Source: an uncultured Isosphaeraceae bacterium
GTDB lineage: Bacteria > Planctomycetota > Planctomycetia > Isosphaerales > Isosphaeraceae
Assembly (NCBI GenBank): GCA_945957605.1
Contig: CAMFLR010000010.1
Span: 62,001-126,000 of the forward strand
Length of the DNA: 64,000 nucleotides
Direction: 5' to 3'
The notes beneath the pieces are model-generated. The model saw nothing but the letters and a program-made list of their open reading frames with translations. It did no database searches and had not been told where the DNA came from. Made by a program: the position numbers and the translations under genes. Shown one piece after another: positions 8,857-20,587 of the stretch. Numbering within the stretch: the first letter of the stretch is position 1; each line of letters begins with the position of its first letter.

Positions 8857-9258
8857 ATGCGGATCACGTTGCGCTGGTGCATGGGATTCGTGGTGGCAAG
8901 TGCGCTCTTCTTTGTCATTGCAGAGAATTACTATCGTGATAATTTACACACCGACATTCTGGTCGTGGTTCTGGTTGGGTGCGTGGTCGGGGCCCTATTT
9001 GGATTAAGGGCCATGCGGCGGCCGATTACCTCTCTCATAGGAGTTGTTTCGGCCTGGGTGCTTGCACACGAGTTGGGTTATCGCCACTTGATTGTCTTGG
9101 CCTCGCTCATGGGTTGTACGCTGGGTTGGTTGATTGGTGGGCCAATCGGTCTAATTGCGGCCGCCGTACGACGTGCAAAAGCCTCACGCCATTTACGCGA
9201 GAATGCACCGAAATCCATTTACGACGAAATCGCATTGATTGCACGGGCCAAGATTTAG
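8857..9258 (+). CDS. Small membrane protein, unknown function
   Basis: A 133-residue protein with about four hydrophobic segments (CMGFVVASALFFVIAE; ILVVVLVGCVVGALFGL; SLIGVVSAWVLA; LGWLIGGPIGLIAAAV) and a basic C-terminal tail. No family recognised. A TTG lies one codon upstream, but AAGAGGT five bases before the ATG favours ATG. It follows the DUF1501 gene by 36 bases on the same strand and may be co-transcribed. Confidence 0.65.
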   Translation: MRITLRWCMGFVVASALFFVIAENYYRDNLHTDILVVVLVGCVVGALFGLRAMRRPITSLIGVVSAWVLAHELGYRHLIVLASLMGCTLGWLIGGPIGLIAAAVRRAKASRHLRENAPKSIYDEIALIARAKI

Positions 9259-9395
9259 GCCGCTTTGGATCACAAAAACGCAGCGCCGAGAGTTGTTGAC
9301 GCCTGCAATTGCTACGGCCGAGACGGCTGTTGTATTGCGCGAGTATTTCATCTAGCCAAACTGCGGATCGACCGCTCGGAGCAAGGAGAACGCTT

Positions 9396-10031
9396 GTGCT
9401 ATCCGAAGCGGAATTGAAAGAACTGAATCGGTGTCTCCAGCGGTATCAGAGAGGGATTTTGACCGCCCTGGAGACCATCCCACATCTTGGTGCGATTGCG
9501 CGGCCGCACAACCTCGATCTGGTTCTGGATCAGCTTCCACCGGAGCTCGTTGAACCGGTCAGATTACAAACGAGTCTGTATCAACCTGTTCGCGCCATTG
9601 GGTACTGGCGTTCGCTTGGGGAACCTTTGCGAGCAAGTTTTGGACACCCTTCCGATAGCGAGTTTCCCGATCCTCGGAATCTCGTCTGCTTAGACGAATA
9701 TCCGGCCGATCGAGAGGTTGTCGTTCGCTACTTGCGCGAGGGCCGTGATTACACCCGCTGGCGAGGCCTCTCCTATTGCCGTTTCCGTTGCGGTGCTCCC
9801 TCTATTTGCATGGGGAGCCGGTGTCTGACGGATGGGAAATGGGTTTGGCCGGAAGGATTATCGCACTACATCGAGGCTCATTCCGTTCTATTGCCCGACG
9901 AGTTCTTGCAGACGGCGACGGCGGCCGAGAATTGGGATCTTGGTGATAAGCCAATGCCATCATCTGACACCCAGGGTATGCCGGATTACCATTTCTGGAT
10001 TGCGTGGGGACGTTCGGCCGACGGCAGATAA
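9396..10031 (+). CDS. Conserved planctomycete hypothetical protein, GTG start
   Basis: A 211-residue soluble protein of a family I associate with planctomycetes, without assigned function. Recognisable stretches are FPDPRNLVCLDEYPADREVVVRY in short form, LREGRDYTRWRGLSYCRFRC, a Cys-containing core (C-R-F-R-C-G, then C-M-G-S-R-C), LTDGKWVWPEGLSHYIE and LPDEFL. The spaced cysteines could bind a metal, which is inference. The frame is open 87 bases further upstream, but AAGGAG seven bases before the GTG at 9396 fixes the start. The gene is followed by the second family B repeat triplet. Confidence 0.75.
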   Translation: MLSEAELKELNRCLQRYQRGILTALETIPHLGAIARPHNLDLVLDQLPPELVEPVRLQTSLYQPVRAIGYWRSLGEPLRASFGHPSDSEFPDPRNLVCLDEYPADREVVVRYLREGRDYTRWRGLSYCRFRCGAPSICMGSRCLTDGKWVWPEGLSHYIEAHSVLLPDEFLQTATAAENWDLGDKPMPSSDTQGMPDYHFWIAWGRSADGR

Positions 10032-10065
10032 GATCAATTCCGATCAGCCTGCGTTTGAATCGCGT

Positions 10066-10284
10066 CTTGCGGCTGCGCCGCCTAGGTTCGAGAGCATGGG
10101 CCACCGAAATAATTCATACATTGTTTTGTGATTAAATATATAATACAAGGGTGGCCCTGGATCTTGATCCAGGGCCGCGCAGCGGCAAGAAGTCATAACG
10201 ATCGACGTCACTTCGCCCGGTGTCATCTTAAAAGCCGATGACTCTTGCGGCTGCGCCGCCCAGGTTCGAGAACCTGGGCTACCC
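10066..10284. repeat. Family B repeat triplet, locus 2
   Basis: Copies at 10066-10105 (decayed palindrome, AGGTTCGAGAGCAT), 10149-10190 inverted, and 10244-10284 intact (AGGTTCGAGAACCT then GGGCTACCC). The order and orientation match the triplet at 3511-3717, and the bases between copies one and two are AT-rich in both loci although not alike in detail. The gap from 10032 to 10365 is otherwise empty of genes. Confidence 0.88.
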
Positions 10285-10365
10285 ATAGGAAATGTTCCTG
10301 TCGACAGTACACTTCTCGTTGGAGACGATTAACATGTATGCAACTTGGAAGTTCCTCCGGCACCG

Positions 10366-11070
10366 ATGGATTTGATAGCACTGATCCATAGAAAGGAAGC
10401 GTTTTGTTTGACCAGCAGAGAGCTCAGGCTTTCCATACTTGAATGGCTGAGTAAGTTCCTGTCCCCGTACGGTTTTCGGGGCGTGAAGAGCCGTTTTCAG
10501 GTCGAGAGAGAAATCTCGGGCGGCCTACAGTGGGTTAAAGTCGTTCACTGGGATTACCAGCCGTTAATGTATACATACGCGCTTTGCTTTTGCGTGAGGA
10601 TAGAAAAAGTCGAAGAGATTTATTCTCGCTTCTCGCCAGTGAATCCCAAGCACGACGAGGCGACGGCAACGACACGTTTTCTATTTATGGATCTCTTTAA
10701 TGGCCTTACTAGGGATTTTCCTGGTCTGAACAGGACGATCGAAGTAAGGAACGAAGAAGAGCTACAGGCATCGTTTCGTAAACTAGGGGCGCTTCTTGAT
10801 GAGAAAGTTGTGCCATTTTGGGAACCTCAAACAACCATTTCTGCCATTGAAGAATCTTTCAGGGACACATCACTTTATCCTGTCCGCCTCGGTGACGGTT
10901 ATAATGCTTATATGAGGTGGCTAATCCTAGCAGCGTTCATGGGAAAAGAGATATTTGAAGAAGTCGCTCGTTTGCGAGAAGAACGGTCGAGATCCTGGCC
11001 AACGGAAAGAAAAGAGCGTTGCAATCAGTTGATTACTTTTCTCTCAATCGAGGTTCTTCAACCTCCATGA
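10366..11070 (+). CDS. Hypothetical protein, weakly DUF4304-like
   Basis: A 234-residue soluble protein. The first 90 residues (LRLSILEWLSKFLSPYGF, then ISGGLQWVKVVHWDY and a strand-rich segment) have the shape of DUF4304-type small proteins that occur among immunity genes, but the match is loose and the length greater. The rest is charged and probably helical. By eye it is much more AT-rich than its neighbours and uses AGA/AGG arginines and ATA isoleucine more often, suggesting acquisition. It lies between the family B triplet and the compact family A hairpin, together with the 93-residue gene that follows. The start is the ATG at 10366; a TTG at 10345 is possible. Confidence 0.6.
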   Translation: MDLIALIHRKEAFCLTSRELRLSILEWLSKFLSPYGFRGVKSRFQVEREISGGLQWVKVVHWDYQPLMYTYALCFCVRIEKVEEIYSRFSPVNPKHDEATATTRFLFMDLFNGLTRDFPGLNRTIEVRNEEELQASFRKLGALLDEKVVPFWEPQTTISAIEESFRDTSLYPVRLGDGYNAYMRWLILAAFMGKEIFEEVARLREERSRSWPTERKERCNQLITFLSIEVLQPP

Positions 11071-11151
11071 TACGAGGAGAAGGAAGCGATTTGTCGAAAT
11101 TCGATCTTAATTCGTCGGTCAAATCTAAACCGAAAAACGGTTGCATACAAA

Positions 11152-11433
11152 ATGGATTATACATCATTATTGCTGACCGGGTTCGACTCGGATGGCGAAC
11201 CTGAAATTCGACTTATGAAGGATGGGTCGCTTTGTCTTGTTTTCAGTTTTATGCCTCCCTCGTGGGAGGATGAAGTCGACGAAAGTTTTCGCGACTTCGA
11301 TGAGCGGCTGGCGTCGGCGATCGGGACTTCCGTCATATGGGAGGACCGCGAGTTTTTTCTCATCCCAAGCCCTCGGCCGGACACAGTTGATCGTATTCGG
11401 ATGTTCATTGAAACTTATCGGACGCAAAAATGA
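11152..11433 (+). CDS. Small acidic hypothetical protein
   Basis: A 93-residue acidic protein (WEDEVDESFRDFDERL), with alternating strand-like segments and no signal peptide or membrane segment. The size and composition resemble toxin-immunity proteins but I recognise no family. It lies 81 bases after the DUF4304-like gene on the same strand and shares its low G+C. Its stop codon is followed within 5 bases by the compact hairpin repeat at 11438-11471. Confidence 0.5.
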   Translation: MDYTSLLLTGFDSDGEPEIRLMKDGSLCLVFSFMPPSWEDEVDESFRDFDERLASAIGTSVIWEDREFFLIPSPRPDTVDRIRMFIETYRTQK

Positions 11434-11437
11434 CCGT

Positions 11438-11471
11438 GGGTGGCCCGGACAACGAGTTGTCCCGGTCACCC
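11438..11471. repeat. Compact family A hairpin
   Basis: A 34-bp form of the family A arm: GGGTGGCCCGGACAAC, two or three bases, then GTTGTCCCGGTCACCC. Both ends carry the GGGTG box, so the element is a nearly perfect palindrome in its own right. It lies 4 bases after the stop of the preceding gene and could act as a transcript-end hairpin, although no T-run follows. Confidence 0.8.
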
Positions 11472-11760
11472 GATTCGGCGTCATGTCCGACGCAAATGCG
11501 TTACTCCTATGAGTGTGCTCGATTATCAATTTTGTGACGCGTCCGTTTCGGTCACCAAAAGGTCGTCGAAACCCTCCGAGCCATCACACTGCGGTCCAAG
11601 GATGTTCAGAGCGCATCGAGCAAAACCGCGTCAGAAGAATTCCTGATTCAGATGCAGGGAAAACACGCCCACTCCGGATGGGGACGCACTGACGCCCGAA
11701 ATCTCGGTATGATGCGCGGGGAATGCCTAGACTCCGATCGTTCACCATGGAGACAGGACG
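11472..11760. other. Gene-free spacer
   Basis: I see no convincing reading frame, hairpin or repeat here. It must contain the promoter of the beta-propeller gene that starts at 11761; no clear -35/-10 pair stands out. Confidence 0.4.
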
Positions 11761-12852
11761 ATGAGGATCACGACCGGACTTGCCTTTCTCACGATAGTCG
11801 CAGCGACCGTGGCCCAGGGACAGGAGACGAACTCGCCGGCGCTTCTCGTCTTGCACAAGGGCGACAAGACGATGGCGTTCGTCGACCCGTCGAACGGTAA
11901 GGTGCTGGGCCGCGTTCAGACGACTGCGCGTGACCCGCATGAACTGGCGATTTCCACCGATGGAACTTTGGCGGTCGCGAGCAATTACTCGGGTGACCCG
12001 CAGGATGGGAATTCGCTCTCGGTCATCGACATTGTTGGCCGGACGGAAAAGGCCCGCATCGACCTCAACCCACTCAGCCGGCCGCATGGGCTTTGGTTCG
12101 CGAACGGCAAGTTTTACTTCACCGTCGAAGCCAATAACGCCATCGGTCGCTATGATCCCGCCAAAAACAAGGTGGATTGGGTCCTCGGCACCGGCGAACA
12201 GCGGACTCATATGATCGTCGTCAGCAAGGACGCGAAGACGATCTACACGTCGAACGTTAGCTCCGACACGATCAGCATCATCGAACCCGCGCCTCCAGGC
12301 GGCTTCGGCGGCCCTCCGCCCGGCGGTCGTCCTCCGGGACCGGGCGGCCCTCCTCCTCAAGGTCCGGGCGGTCCCCCTCCGGGTGGCGGTCCAGGCGGTG
12401 CGGGTTGGAAGCAGACGCTCGTGAAGGTTGGTCGCGGCCCGGAAGGTTTTGATATCTCGCCCGATGGCAAACAGCTTTGGACCGGCCACATGACCGACGG
12501 CAAGATCTCGGTCGTCGACCTCGGGAGTAAGAAGGTCGTCAAAACAGTCGACGCCAACGCCCGGGCGCTCAATCGCCTGAAATTCAGCCCCGACGGTTCG
12601 CTCGCGCTTGTTTCCGACATCTTCGGCGGCGAGGTGATTATCATCGACGTCGCCTCGGAGACGGTGAAGGGGCGTGTGAAAGTCGGTCGGGGTGCCAGCG
12701 GCATTCTGATCACGCCGGACGGCTCGCGGGCCTTCGTCGCCTCGACCGGTGAGAACGTGATTGCGGTGATCGACCTCAAGTCGCTCAAGGAAGTCGACCG
12801 CTTCCACACCGGCCCCGGCCCCGACGGTATGGCCTGGCTGCCTGGCAAATGA
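11761..12852 (+). CDS. Secreted beta-propeller (YVTN-type) protein with Pro/Gly insert
   Basis: A 363-residue exported protein: signal peptide at residues 1-20 (ending TVAQG), then seven-bladed-propeller style repeats of the YVTN/40-residue kind, e.g. PHELAISTDGTLAVAS, PEGFDISPDGKQLWTG, LNRLKFSPDGSLALVS and SGILITPDGSRAFVAS, each followed by a segment of the VIDL/SVVDL type. Between two blades, residues 176-214 are a Pro/Gly low-complexity run (GGPPPGGRPPGPGG type). Such propellers usually bind proteins or act extracellularly; no enzymatic residues can be claimed. It seems monocistronic. Confidence 0.85.
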   Translation: MRITTGLAFLTIVAATVAQGQETNSPALLVLHKGDKTMAFVDPSNGKVLGRVQTTARDPHELAISTDGTLAVASNYSGDPQDGNSLSVIDIVGRTEKARIDLNPLSRPHGLWFANGKFYFTVEANNAIGRYDPAKNKVDWVLGTGEQRTHMIVVSKDAKTIYTSNVSSDTISIIEPAPPGGFGGPPPGGRPPGPGGPPPQGPGGPPPGGGPGGAGWKQTLVKVGRGPEGFDISPDGKQLWTGHMTDGKISVVDLGSKKVVKTVDANARALNRLKFSPDGSLALVSDIFGGEVIIIDVASETVKGRVKVGRGASGILITPDGSRAFVASTGENVIAVIDLKSLKEVDRFHTGPGPDGMAWLPGK

Positions 12853-13133
12853 CGCGTGGTCCAGAATTCGAGCGTTCATATGTAGGTGCGACGAGATCAA
12901 GCGCGCCAGAAGTCCACGCAATTGGAAAAACACGATCGCAACGATTTTTCCGAAACATCTCAAGATGCCGAGAGGGACGGTCGATAACACTTACTGTTCA
13001 GCGTTCGGGAAGGCGGCTTGACCCGAGACCTGCCGCCTTCACGTCCCTCTTCGGACTCCCTGGATGAGCCCGTCGGCGCGATTGGCTAACCGGCCACGCT
13101 GGAGGCTCTACCCATAGAGTCACGGTTTTAGAC

Positions 13134-14321
13134 ATGGATTCGTCGAACAAAGTTAGCGTCAAGCGGAACGTTCGTCGCCTCGTCCCCACCACGGATCTTC
13201 TCGAAGGCCGGCAGCTTCTTTCAACCACGGCGGGAACAACCGCTGCGGCAGCCGGCGCGAACACGGTCCCAGCACACGTCGGCCACATGCACGCCGCTCG
13301 TCATGCTGGACACGGAATGCGGGCCTTCGCTCTGCGAGGCGGCCACAACACTGTAACTCCGGCCGACGTCGCAAGCACGACCACCGCTGCGGCGCCAACC
13401 GCATCCACAACGGCGACGACGCCCACCACGACGAGCGGCTCGCCGACCGACCCGTCGACCACAACCTTGACCGCCGATCCCAACGCGCCGATTCCAACCG
13501 ACGCACAGGGCGGGAACTTCACCGTCTCGTCCGACGGATGGGGTGCCGGCCAGGGCGGAATGAGCATGGGCATGGGCGGTGGGATGGGGATGGGTGGCGG
13601 AATGGGAATGGGCGGTGGTGGCGGCATGTTCTCGCGAGGCGGCCGCGGTGGAGGAGGCGGTGGATTTGCCGGCGGATTCGGCGGCAGTGGCGGAGCCAGC
13701 GGTAGCTATACCATCAGCGGTGGTGGTGGGTTCGCTGGCGGCTTTGGTGGCGGTGGTGGTGGCTTTGCCGGCGGATTCGGTGGAGCGGGCGGATCGACGA
13801 GTTCCGCGAACGACACCGCGTTCCAGCAGCTTCGCACCGATACGCAGGCGATTGCCGATAAGTCGCAAGTTACGCCCGCACTTCAGGCCGCGCTCCGGAA
13901 CGACCTGCAGGCGATCAACAAGGCCGCCACGACAGCGCCCGATCAGACGAAGATCTCCGCGCTTGAAAGCGACATCCAAACCTTCGCCGGCACTCTGCCG
14001 ACGAGCGACCAGCTCGCCACGCTGCAAACCGACTTCGAGGCCGTGGTGACGAGCGAAGGCGTGACCGATACGACGCTTGCTCCAAAGGCATTCAGCGATC
14101 TTAACGCGTTGATCACTGCGACCAACATCAACAGCACCGACATCACCACGCTGACGACCGACCTCAAGGCAGTCGGCCTGCCGACGAACCAGCCGCTCGG
14201 TCCTGGATTGGGGATCAACCTGCAAATTCTGAACGCGGCGATCAACCCCAACGCCGGCAGCACAACGACGACAACCACCGCGAGTGCCAGCACGACTACC
14301 GACGCGAGCACCTCGGCCTGA
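13134..14321 (+). CDS. Surface-type protein with LEGRQLLS signal and Gly/Met-rich core
   Basis: A 395-residue protein. Residues 23-30 read LEGRQLLS, the N-terminal motif shared by many large exported proteins of Isosphaeraceae, though no ordinary hydrophobic signal follows. Residues about 70-125 are Thr/Ser/Ala-rich, 135-225 an extreme Gly/Met/Phe low-complexity region (repeats of GMGGGMGMGG, then GGGFAGGFGG), and 230-370 a helical domain with two related segments of the pattern LRTDTQAI...LRNDLQAI and LESDIQTF...LQTDFEAV. The tail is again Thr/Ser-rich. Probably a cell-surface or matrix protein (inference). A strong terminator follows. Confidence 0.75.
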   Translation: MDSSNKVSVKRNVRRLVPTTDLLEGRQLLSTTAGTTAAAAGANTVPAHVGHMHAARHAGHGMRAFALRGGHNTVTPADVASTTTAAAPTASTTATTPTTTSGSPTDPSTTTLTADPNAPIPTDAQGGNFTVSSDGWGAGQGGMSMGMGGGMGMGGGMGMGGGGGMFSRGGRGGGGGGFAGGFGGSGGASGSYTISGGGGFAGGFGGGGGGFAGGFGGAGGSTSSANDTAFQQLRTDTQAIADKSQVTPALQAALRNDLQAINKAATTAPDQTKISALESDIQTFAGTLPTSDQLATLQTDFEAVVTSEGVTDTTLAPKAFSDLNALITATNINSTDITTLTTDLKAVGLPTNQPLGPGLGINLQILNAAINPNAGSTTTTTTASASTTTDASTSA

Positions 14322-14359
14322 CGTTCGTTCTGTCCTTCGGATCTGCCAATCAGCTTCCC

Positions 14360-14397
14360 CCAACGACCTCTGGAGGATCCAGAGGTCGTTGGTTTTT
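14360..14397 (+). terminator. Intrinsic terminator
   Basis: CCAACGACCTCTGGA pairs perfectly with TCCAGAGGTCGTTGG over a 3-base loop, followed by TTTTT. It lies 39 bases after the LEGRQLLS gene and is the clearest rho-independent terminator in the window. Confidence 0.9.
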
Positions 14398-14443
14398 GAT
14401 TTGGCAGGAGTTTCGCGCTTGGGACAATGCAATGGATGGGATC

Positions 14444-14560
14444 GGGTGGCCTGGACAACTTGTTGTCCAGGTGGCGCAGCCACAAGAGGTTAGGGCGAAA
14501 CAGTTTGCGATATCCTCTTGTCGCTTCGCGACCGGGACAAGCAAGTTGTCCCGGCCACCC
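14444..14560 (-). repeat. Family A repeat, full unit, inverted
   Basis: 117 bp with the inner motifs swapped relative to the other units: the left arm has GGTGGCGCAGCCACAAGAGG and the right arm CCTCTTGTCGCTTCGCGACC, i.e. the unit is in reverse orientation. Left palindrome GGACAACTTGTTGTCC is perfect; the right carries a one-base insertion (GGACAAGCAAGTTGTCC). It fills much of the gap between the terminator at 14397 and the SDR gene. Confidence 0.9.
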
Positions 14561-14718
14561 TGTTTTTGCGCGTGTTTAATCCAAATGTGTAATTTTTCTT
14601 TGAATCGATTTGCGCGTCCCTTGAAGCGATAGAGAGCATCGCCGATCGGCCTGGTGTCGACTACAATGTCCGCCATTCAGTCATTGTGCGAATTCAAACT
14701 TCCTCCGGAACTCTCCCC

Positions 14719-15411
14719 ATGCCGACATCGCCGCGAACGATTGTGATCACGGGTGCCACGCGCGGGCTGGGTCGAGCGCTGGTCGATTCATATGTCGCGC
14801 AGGGTCACCGCGTGATTGGTTGCGGACGGTCGAGCGAGGCGGTCGGCGAGTTGAAAAACCTCGGGGCGACGCATCATTTTTCGGTCGTTGATGTGGCAAG
14901 CGACGCAGCCGTGGCGCAATGGGCCAACACGTTTCTTACCGAAGTCGGCACGCCGGATTTGCTCATCAACAACGCGGCCGTGATGAATACTCCTGCGAAC
15001 CTCTGGGAAACTAGCGCGGAAGAATTCGACTCGCTTGTGGATGTGAATATCAAAGGAATCGCCAACGTGATTCGTCACGTCGTGCCGGCGATGGTGAAGG
15101 TGAAGCGCGGGGTGATTGTGAACCTCAGCTCCGGCTGGGGACGCTCGGTCTCGGCGGGTGTTGCGCCTTATTGTGCGACGAAATGGGCGGTTGAAGGACT
15201 CACCCGTGCCCTGGCGAACGAGTTACCCGCAGGAATGGCGGCGGTTCCGCTCAATCCGGGAATTATCGACACCGATATGCTTCGCCTCGCGTTTGGCGAT
15301 CGGTCGTCGGGCTTTGGTAATGCTCAGTCGTGGGCGGTTTCGGCTGCGCCGTTCTTATTGGGACTTTCTGGAAAAGATAATGGCAAGCCGCTGACTGTGC
15401 CGGGGCAGTGA
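14719..15411 (+). CDS. SDR family oxidoreductase
   Basis: A 230-residue classical short-chain dehydrogenase/reductase using NAD(P)H. The Rossmann motif TGATRGLG is at residues 12-19, NNAA (for the usual NNAG) near 88, the catalytic serine in LSSGWG near 135 and YCATK (Tyr/Lys) near 150. The substrate cannot be inferred; the C-terminal part is short. The frame continues upstream to a GTG at 14686, but the Rossmann strand begins a few residues after the ATG at 14719, so that start is used. Confidence 0.9.
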   Translation: MPTSPRTIVITGATRGLGRALVDSYVAQGHRVIGCGRSSEAVGELKNLGATHHFSVVDVASDAAVAQWANTFLTEVGTPDLLINNAAVMNTPANLWETSAEEFDSLVDVNIKGIANVIRHVVPAMVKVKRGVIVNLSSGWGRSVSAGVAPYCATKWAVEGLTRALANELPAGMAAVPLNPGIIDTDMLRLAFGDRSSGFGNAQSWAVSAAPFLLGLSGKDNGKPLTVPGQ

Positions 15412-15456
15412 AAGGAACCAGAGCTTTACGCTCGTTCAGACCGGGGCACAAGCGTC

Positions 15457-16008
15457 ATGAAGATCCCTCGCCTGTCCGTCGGCTGGATGATGATTCTGGT
15501 GGCTCTCGTAGCCGTCGATTTTGCAGGTCTGCCAGCGGCCATTGCCTACGATCCAGGGCTAGGTGCGGGTGTGATACCTGCTGCAATCTTGCTGGAATTC
15601 GCTGTGCTTCGTTTCGTGGACACAAAGGATAAGAAAAAGCGAGCCTTCCTGACCGGTTTCTTCATTTGCGGACTGCTAATGACGCTTTCGTTCGTTATCG
15701 GCCGAGTTTTTTGTGGCGTAACCAATTATGTGAGTGAGATTGGCACGGGAAAATCACGACTCGTCGTTACGGTCCCTCCGCGGTTTGGTGGCGATTGGAT
15801 GGGCACGATATGGAATGGGTATTTCCGTTACGCGACCGATCTGGGTCGTGGGATACTACCGAATTCCCGATACACCTTCGGTGTCCTCGCTTGCCTCCCA
15901 CAACTGTTCGCCGCAATTCTCGGTGGTTATGTTGCTTTGCTGATCTCGGAATCTACGGACTTACGTTCTCGCGATAAAAAACGAGAGCTCATAGATGCAA
16001 TCAATTGA
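15457..16008 (+). CDS. Membrane protein, first of a tandem pair
   Basis: A 183-residue protein with four hydrophobic segments: residues 8-30, 36-52, 65-88 and near 140-165. It starts MKIPRLSVGWMMILVA, which matches the N-terminus of the next gene (LRIPRLSIGQIMLFIF), and both share a charged KKKRAFLTGFF / GCKRAFWIGFF turn before the third segment. No family with known function recognised. An N-terminal segment of the form RFSLR/IPRLS followed by a hydrophobic stretch is common in planctomycete small proteins. Transcribed with its paralogue, 53 bases downstream. Confidence 0.7.
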   Translation: MKIPRLSVGWMMILVALVAVDFAGLPAAIAYDPGLGAGVIPAAILLEFAVLRFVDTKDKKKRAFLTGFFICGLLMTLSFVIGRVFCGVTNYVSEIGTGKSRLVVTVPPRFGGDWMGTIWNGYFRYATDLGRGILPNSRYTFGVLACLPQLFAAILGGYVALLISESTDLRSRDKKRELIDAIN

Positions 16009-16061
16009 TAATAACTATTGATGGCTTGAATACTTTAGGATATTGGAGAGGAGTGATCAAA

Positions 16062-16604
16062 TTGAGAATTCCTCGCCTCTCAATCGGCCAAATAATGTTG
16101 TTCATTTTCGTGGCGGCACTCAACTGTGCGGCCTGGCAGGGAATGGCGTCGCACGACAAGAAACTCGCGTACGCCGTCATGCCGTTTGCAATTGTGCTCC
16201 AAATCGTGGTCGTGCTGATCGTGAAAGCGCGAGGTTGCAAACGCGCGTTCTGGATCGGCTTTTTTCTGGCGGGATTTTTGGCGGTTTGCTCGCTGGTGGT
16301 GGGCTACTTGTTTAGTTCAACGATCGCGCTTCAGCCCGATCCCGTTCGTGGAACATCGAAGATTGTCGTGATGAAAGGTTACGACATCGGCGATCAAATG
16401 GAGAAGCTCTGGCGATCGTATTTTGATGCCTTGAGCTCGGTATTCCCGAACCTGCCGAATCACGATCTTGTCGGAATTGCCGCAGTTTCCGGCGCGTACC
16501 TCGCCACAGCACTCGCTGGTGGTGCGGTGACATGGCTGATCGCATTGGGAATCGAAAAGTCGCGACGTTCTCATACGGATGACATACCTAAGATTTCATC
16601 CTAA
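16062..16604 (+). CDS. Membrane protein, second of a tandem pair, TTG start
   Basis: A 180-residue paralogue of the preceding gene with the same four-segment layout (LRIPRLSIGQIMLFIFVAAL; YAVMPFAIVLQIVVVLIV; AFWIGFFLAGFLAVCSLVV; AYLATALAGGAVTWLIAL). The frame is open from 16005, but GGAGAGGAG at 16045-16053 lies 8 bases before a TTG that aligns exactly with the ATG of the paralogue, so TTG is taken as the start. It ends 27 bases from the convergent carB. Confidence 0.68.
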   Translation: MRIPRLSIGQIMLFIFVAALNCAAWQGMASHDKKLAYAVMPFAIVLQIVVVLIVKARGCKRAFWIGFFLAGFLAVCSLVVGYLFSSTIALQPDPVRGTSKIVVMKGYDIGDQMEKLWRSYFDALSSVFPNLPNHDLVGIAAVSGAYLATALAGGAVTWLIALGIEKSRRSHTDDIPKISS

Positions 16605-16616
16605 GCATGTCATCCG
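16576..16616. terminator. Hairpin between convergent genes
   Basis: CGGATGACAT pairs perfectly with ATGTCATCCG across a 21-base loop and spans the stop codon of the membrane protein gene, followed by TTCTTCTC. It probably works for the + strand transcript; the role for carB on the other strand is less clear. Confidence 0.5.
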
Positions 16617-16631
16617 TTCTTCTCAGTTTGA

Positions 16632-19871
<3,240 letters not shown>

Positions 19872-20127
19872 GGCGGCTCTTTTCTCCTTGTCCGTCTCTG
19901 GATGGCTGCTGGGTTCGGTTCGGCAGGCGAGCAGTGGGGGCAGAACGTGGTTTTCGTTTCTCTTCCAGCCAGCCAAAGCGCGCATCGAGCCGCGCTCACC
20001 CGTCGATTGCATTAGCAAAAGGGTGGCGCGGCCCGGAAAATTTCACGATTCTAGCAAGTTCGAAGGGGGTGGGACAAGGGATAACTGGAACCGCCCGTTT
20101 ACGAATCGTGCGATAGAGATGCAACGC

Positions 20128-20514
20128 CTACTCGGACAATGGCTCAAGTAGGGGGTTCCGAGTTTTGAAGTTCGACAGTTTGGGCATCGAGCCCGAGAAG
20201 TAACCCTCGAACACAAGTTGAAGCCTCTCACGCAGCTCGCAAATCTCGTCATCCGCCAAATTGCCAATTCTGAACGCATCGCGCGGATCAAAGTGGCAGT
20301 TCACAGAGAGGAAAGCATGGCTAAAGATGCGAAAAATGCGCCATGTGATATCGCGTGAGCGGCGTGTTTTGGTCGCGAGTTGATAAAGCGCCCACTCGAG
20401 CTTCCAGTATTCGTCAGAATCCCAGAGCCATTCCTCATGCAGCCGACCAAGGAACGAAGCGTCATCGTGTTCTGGGCCGGGAAAGTTTCGGGCAATGATC
20501 TGCTGTGGCGACAT
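20128..20514 (-). CDS. Imm41-like immunity protein
   Basis: A 128-residue soluble protein. The pattern NFPGPEHDDASFLGRLHEE, DEYWKLEWALYQL, ITWRIFRIFSH, CHFDPRDAFRIGNL and ERLQLVFEGYFSGSMP matches my recollection of the Imm41 family, whose members neutralise polymorphic toxins. No cognate toxin is seen beside it, so it is an orphan here. It is the last of four same-strand genes (ATPase, Toprim-like, unknown, this one). The identification rests on memory of the family and is moderately secure. Confidence 0.62.
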   Translation of the reverse strand: MSPQQIIARNFPGPEHDDASFLGRLHEEWLWDSDEYWKLEWALYQLATKTRRSRDITWRIFRIFSHAFLSVNCHFDPRDAFRIGNLADDEICELRERLQLVFEGYFSGSMPKLSNFKTRNPLLEPLSE

Positions 20515-20587
20515 ATCGGCTGCCGTTCGAGACTACGAGATACGATGAGGCGAATTCGGCCGAAGACGAGCAGGGCAGTTGCTGAAA

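Noticed and set aside
11584..12990. 468-codon minus-strand frame opposite the beta-propeller gene
   Set aside because: Antisense shadow; the + strand protein has a signal peptide and regular blade repeats.
13221..14483. 420-codon minus-strand frame opposite the LEGRQLLS gene
   Set aside because: Runs through the Gly-rich repeats, the terminator and into a family A repeat; composition is a mirror of low-complexity DNA.
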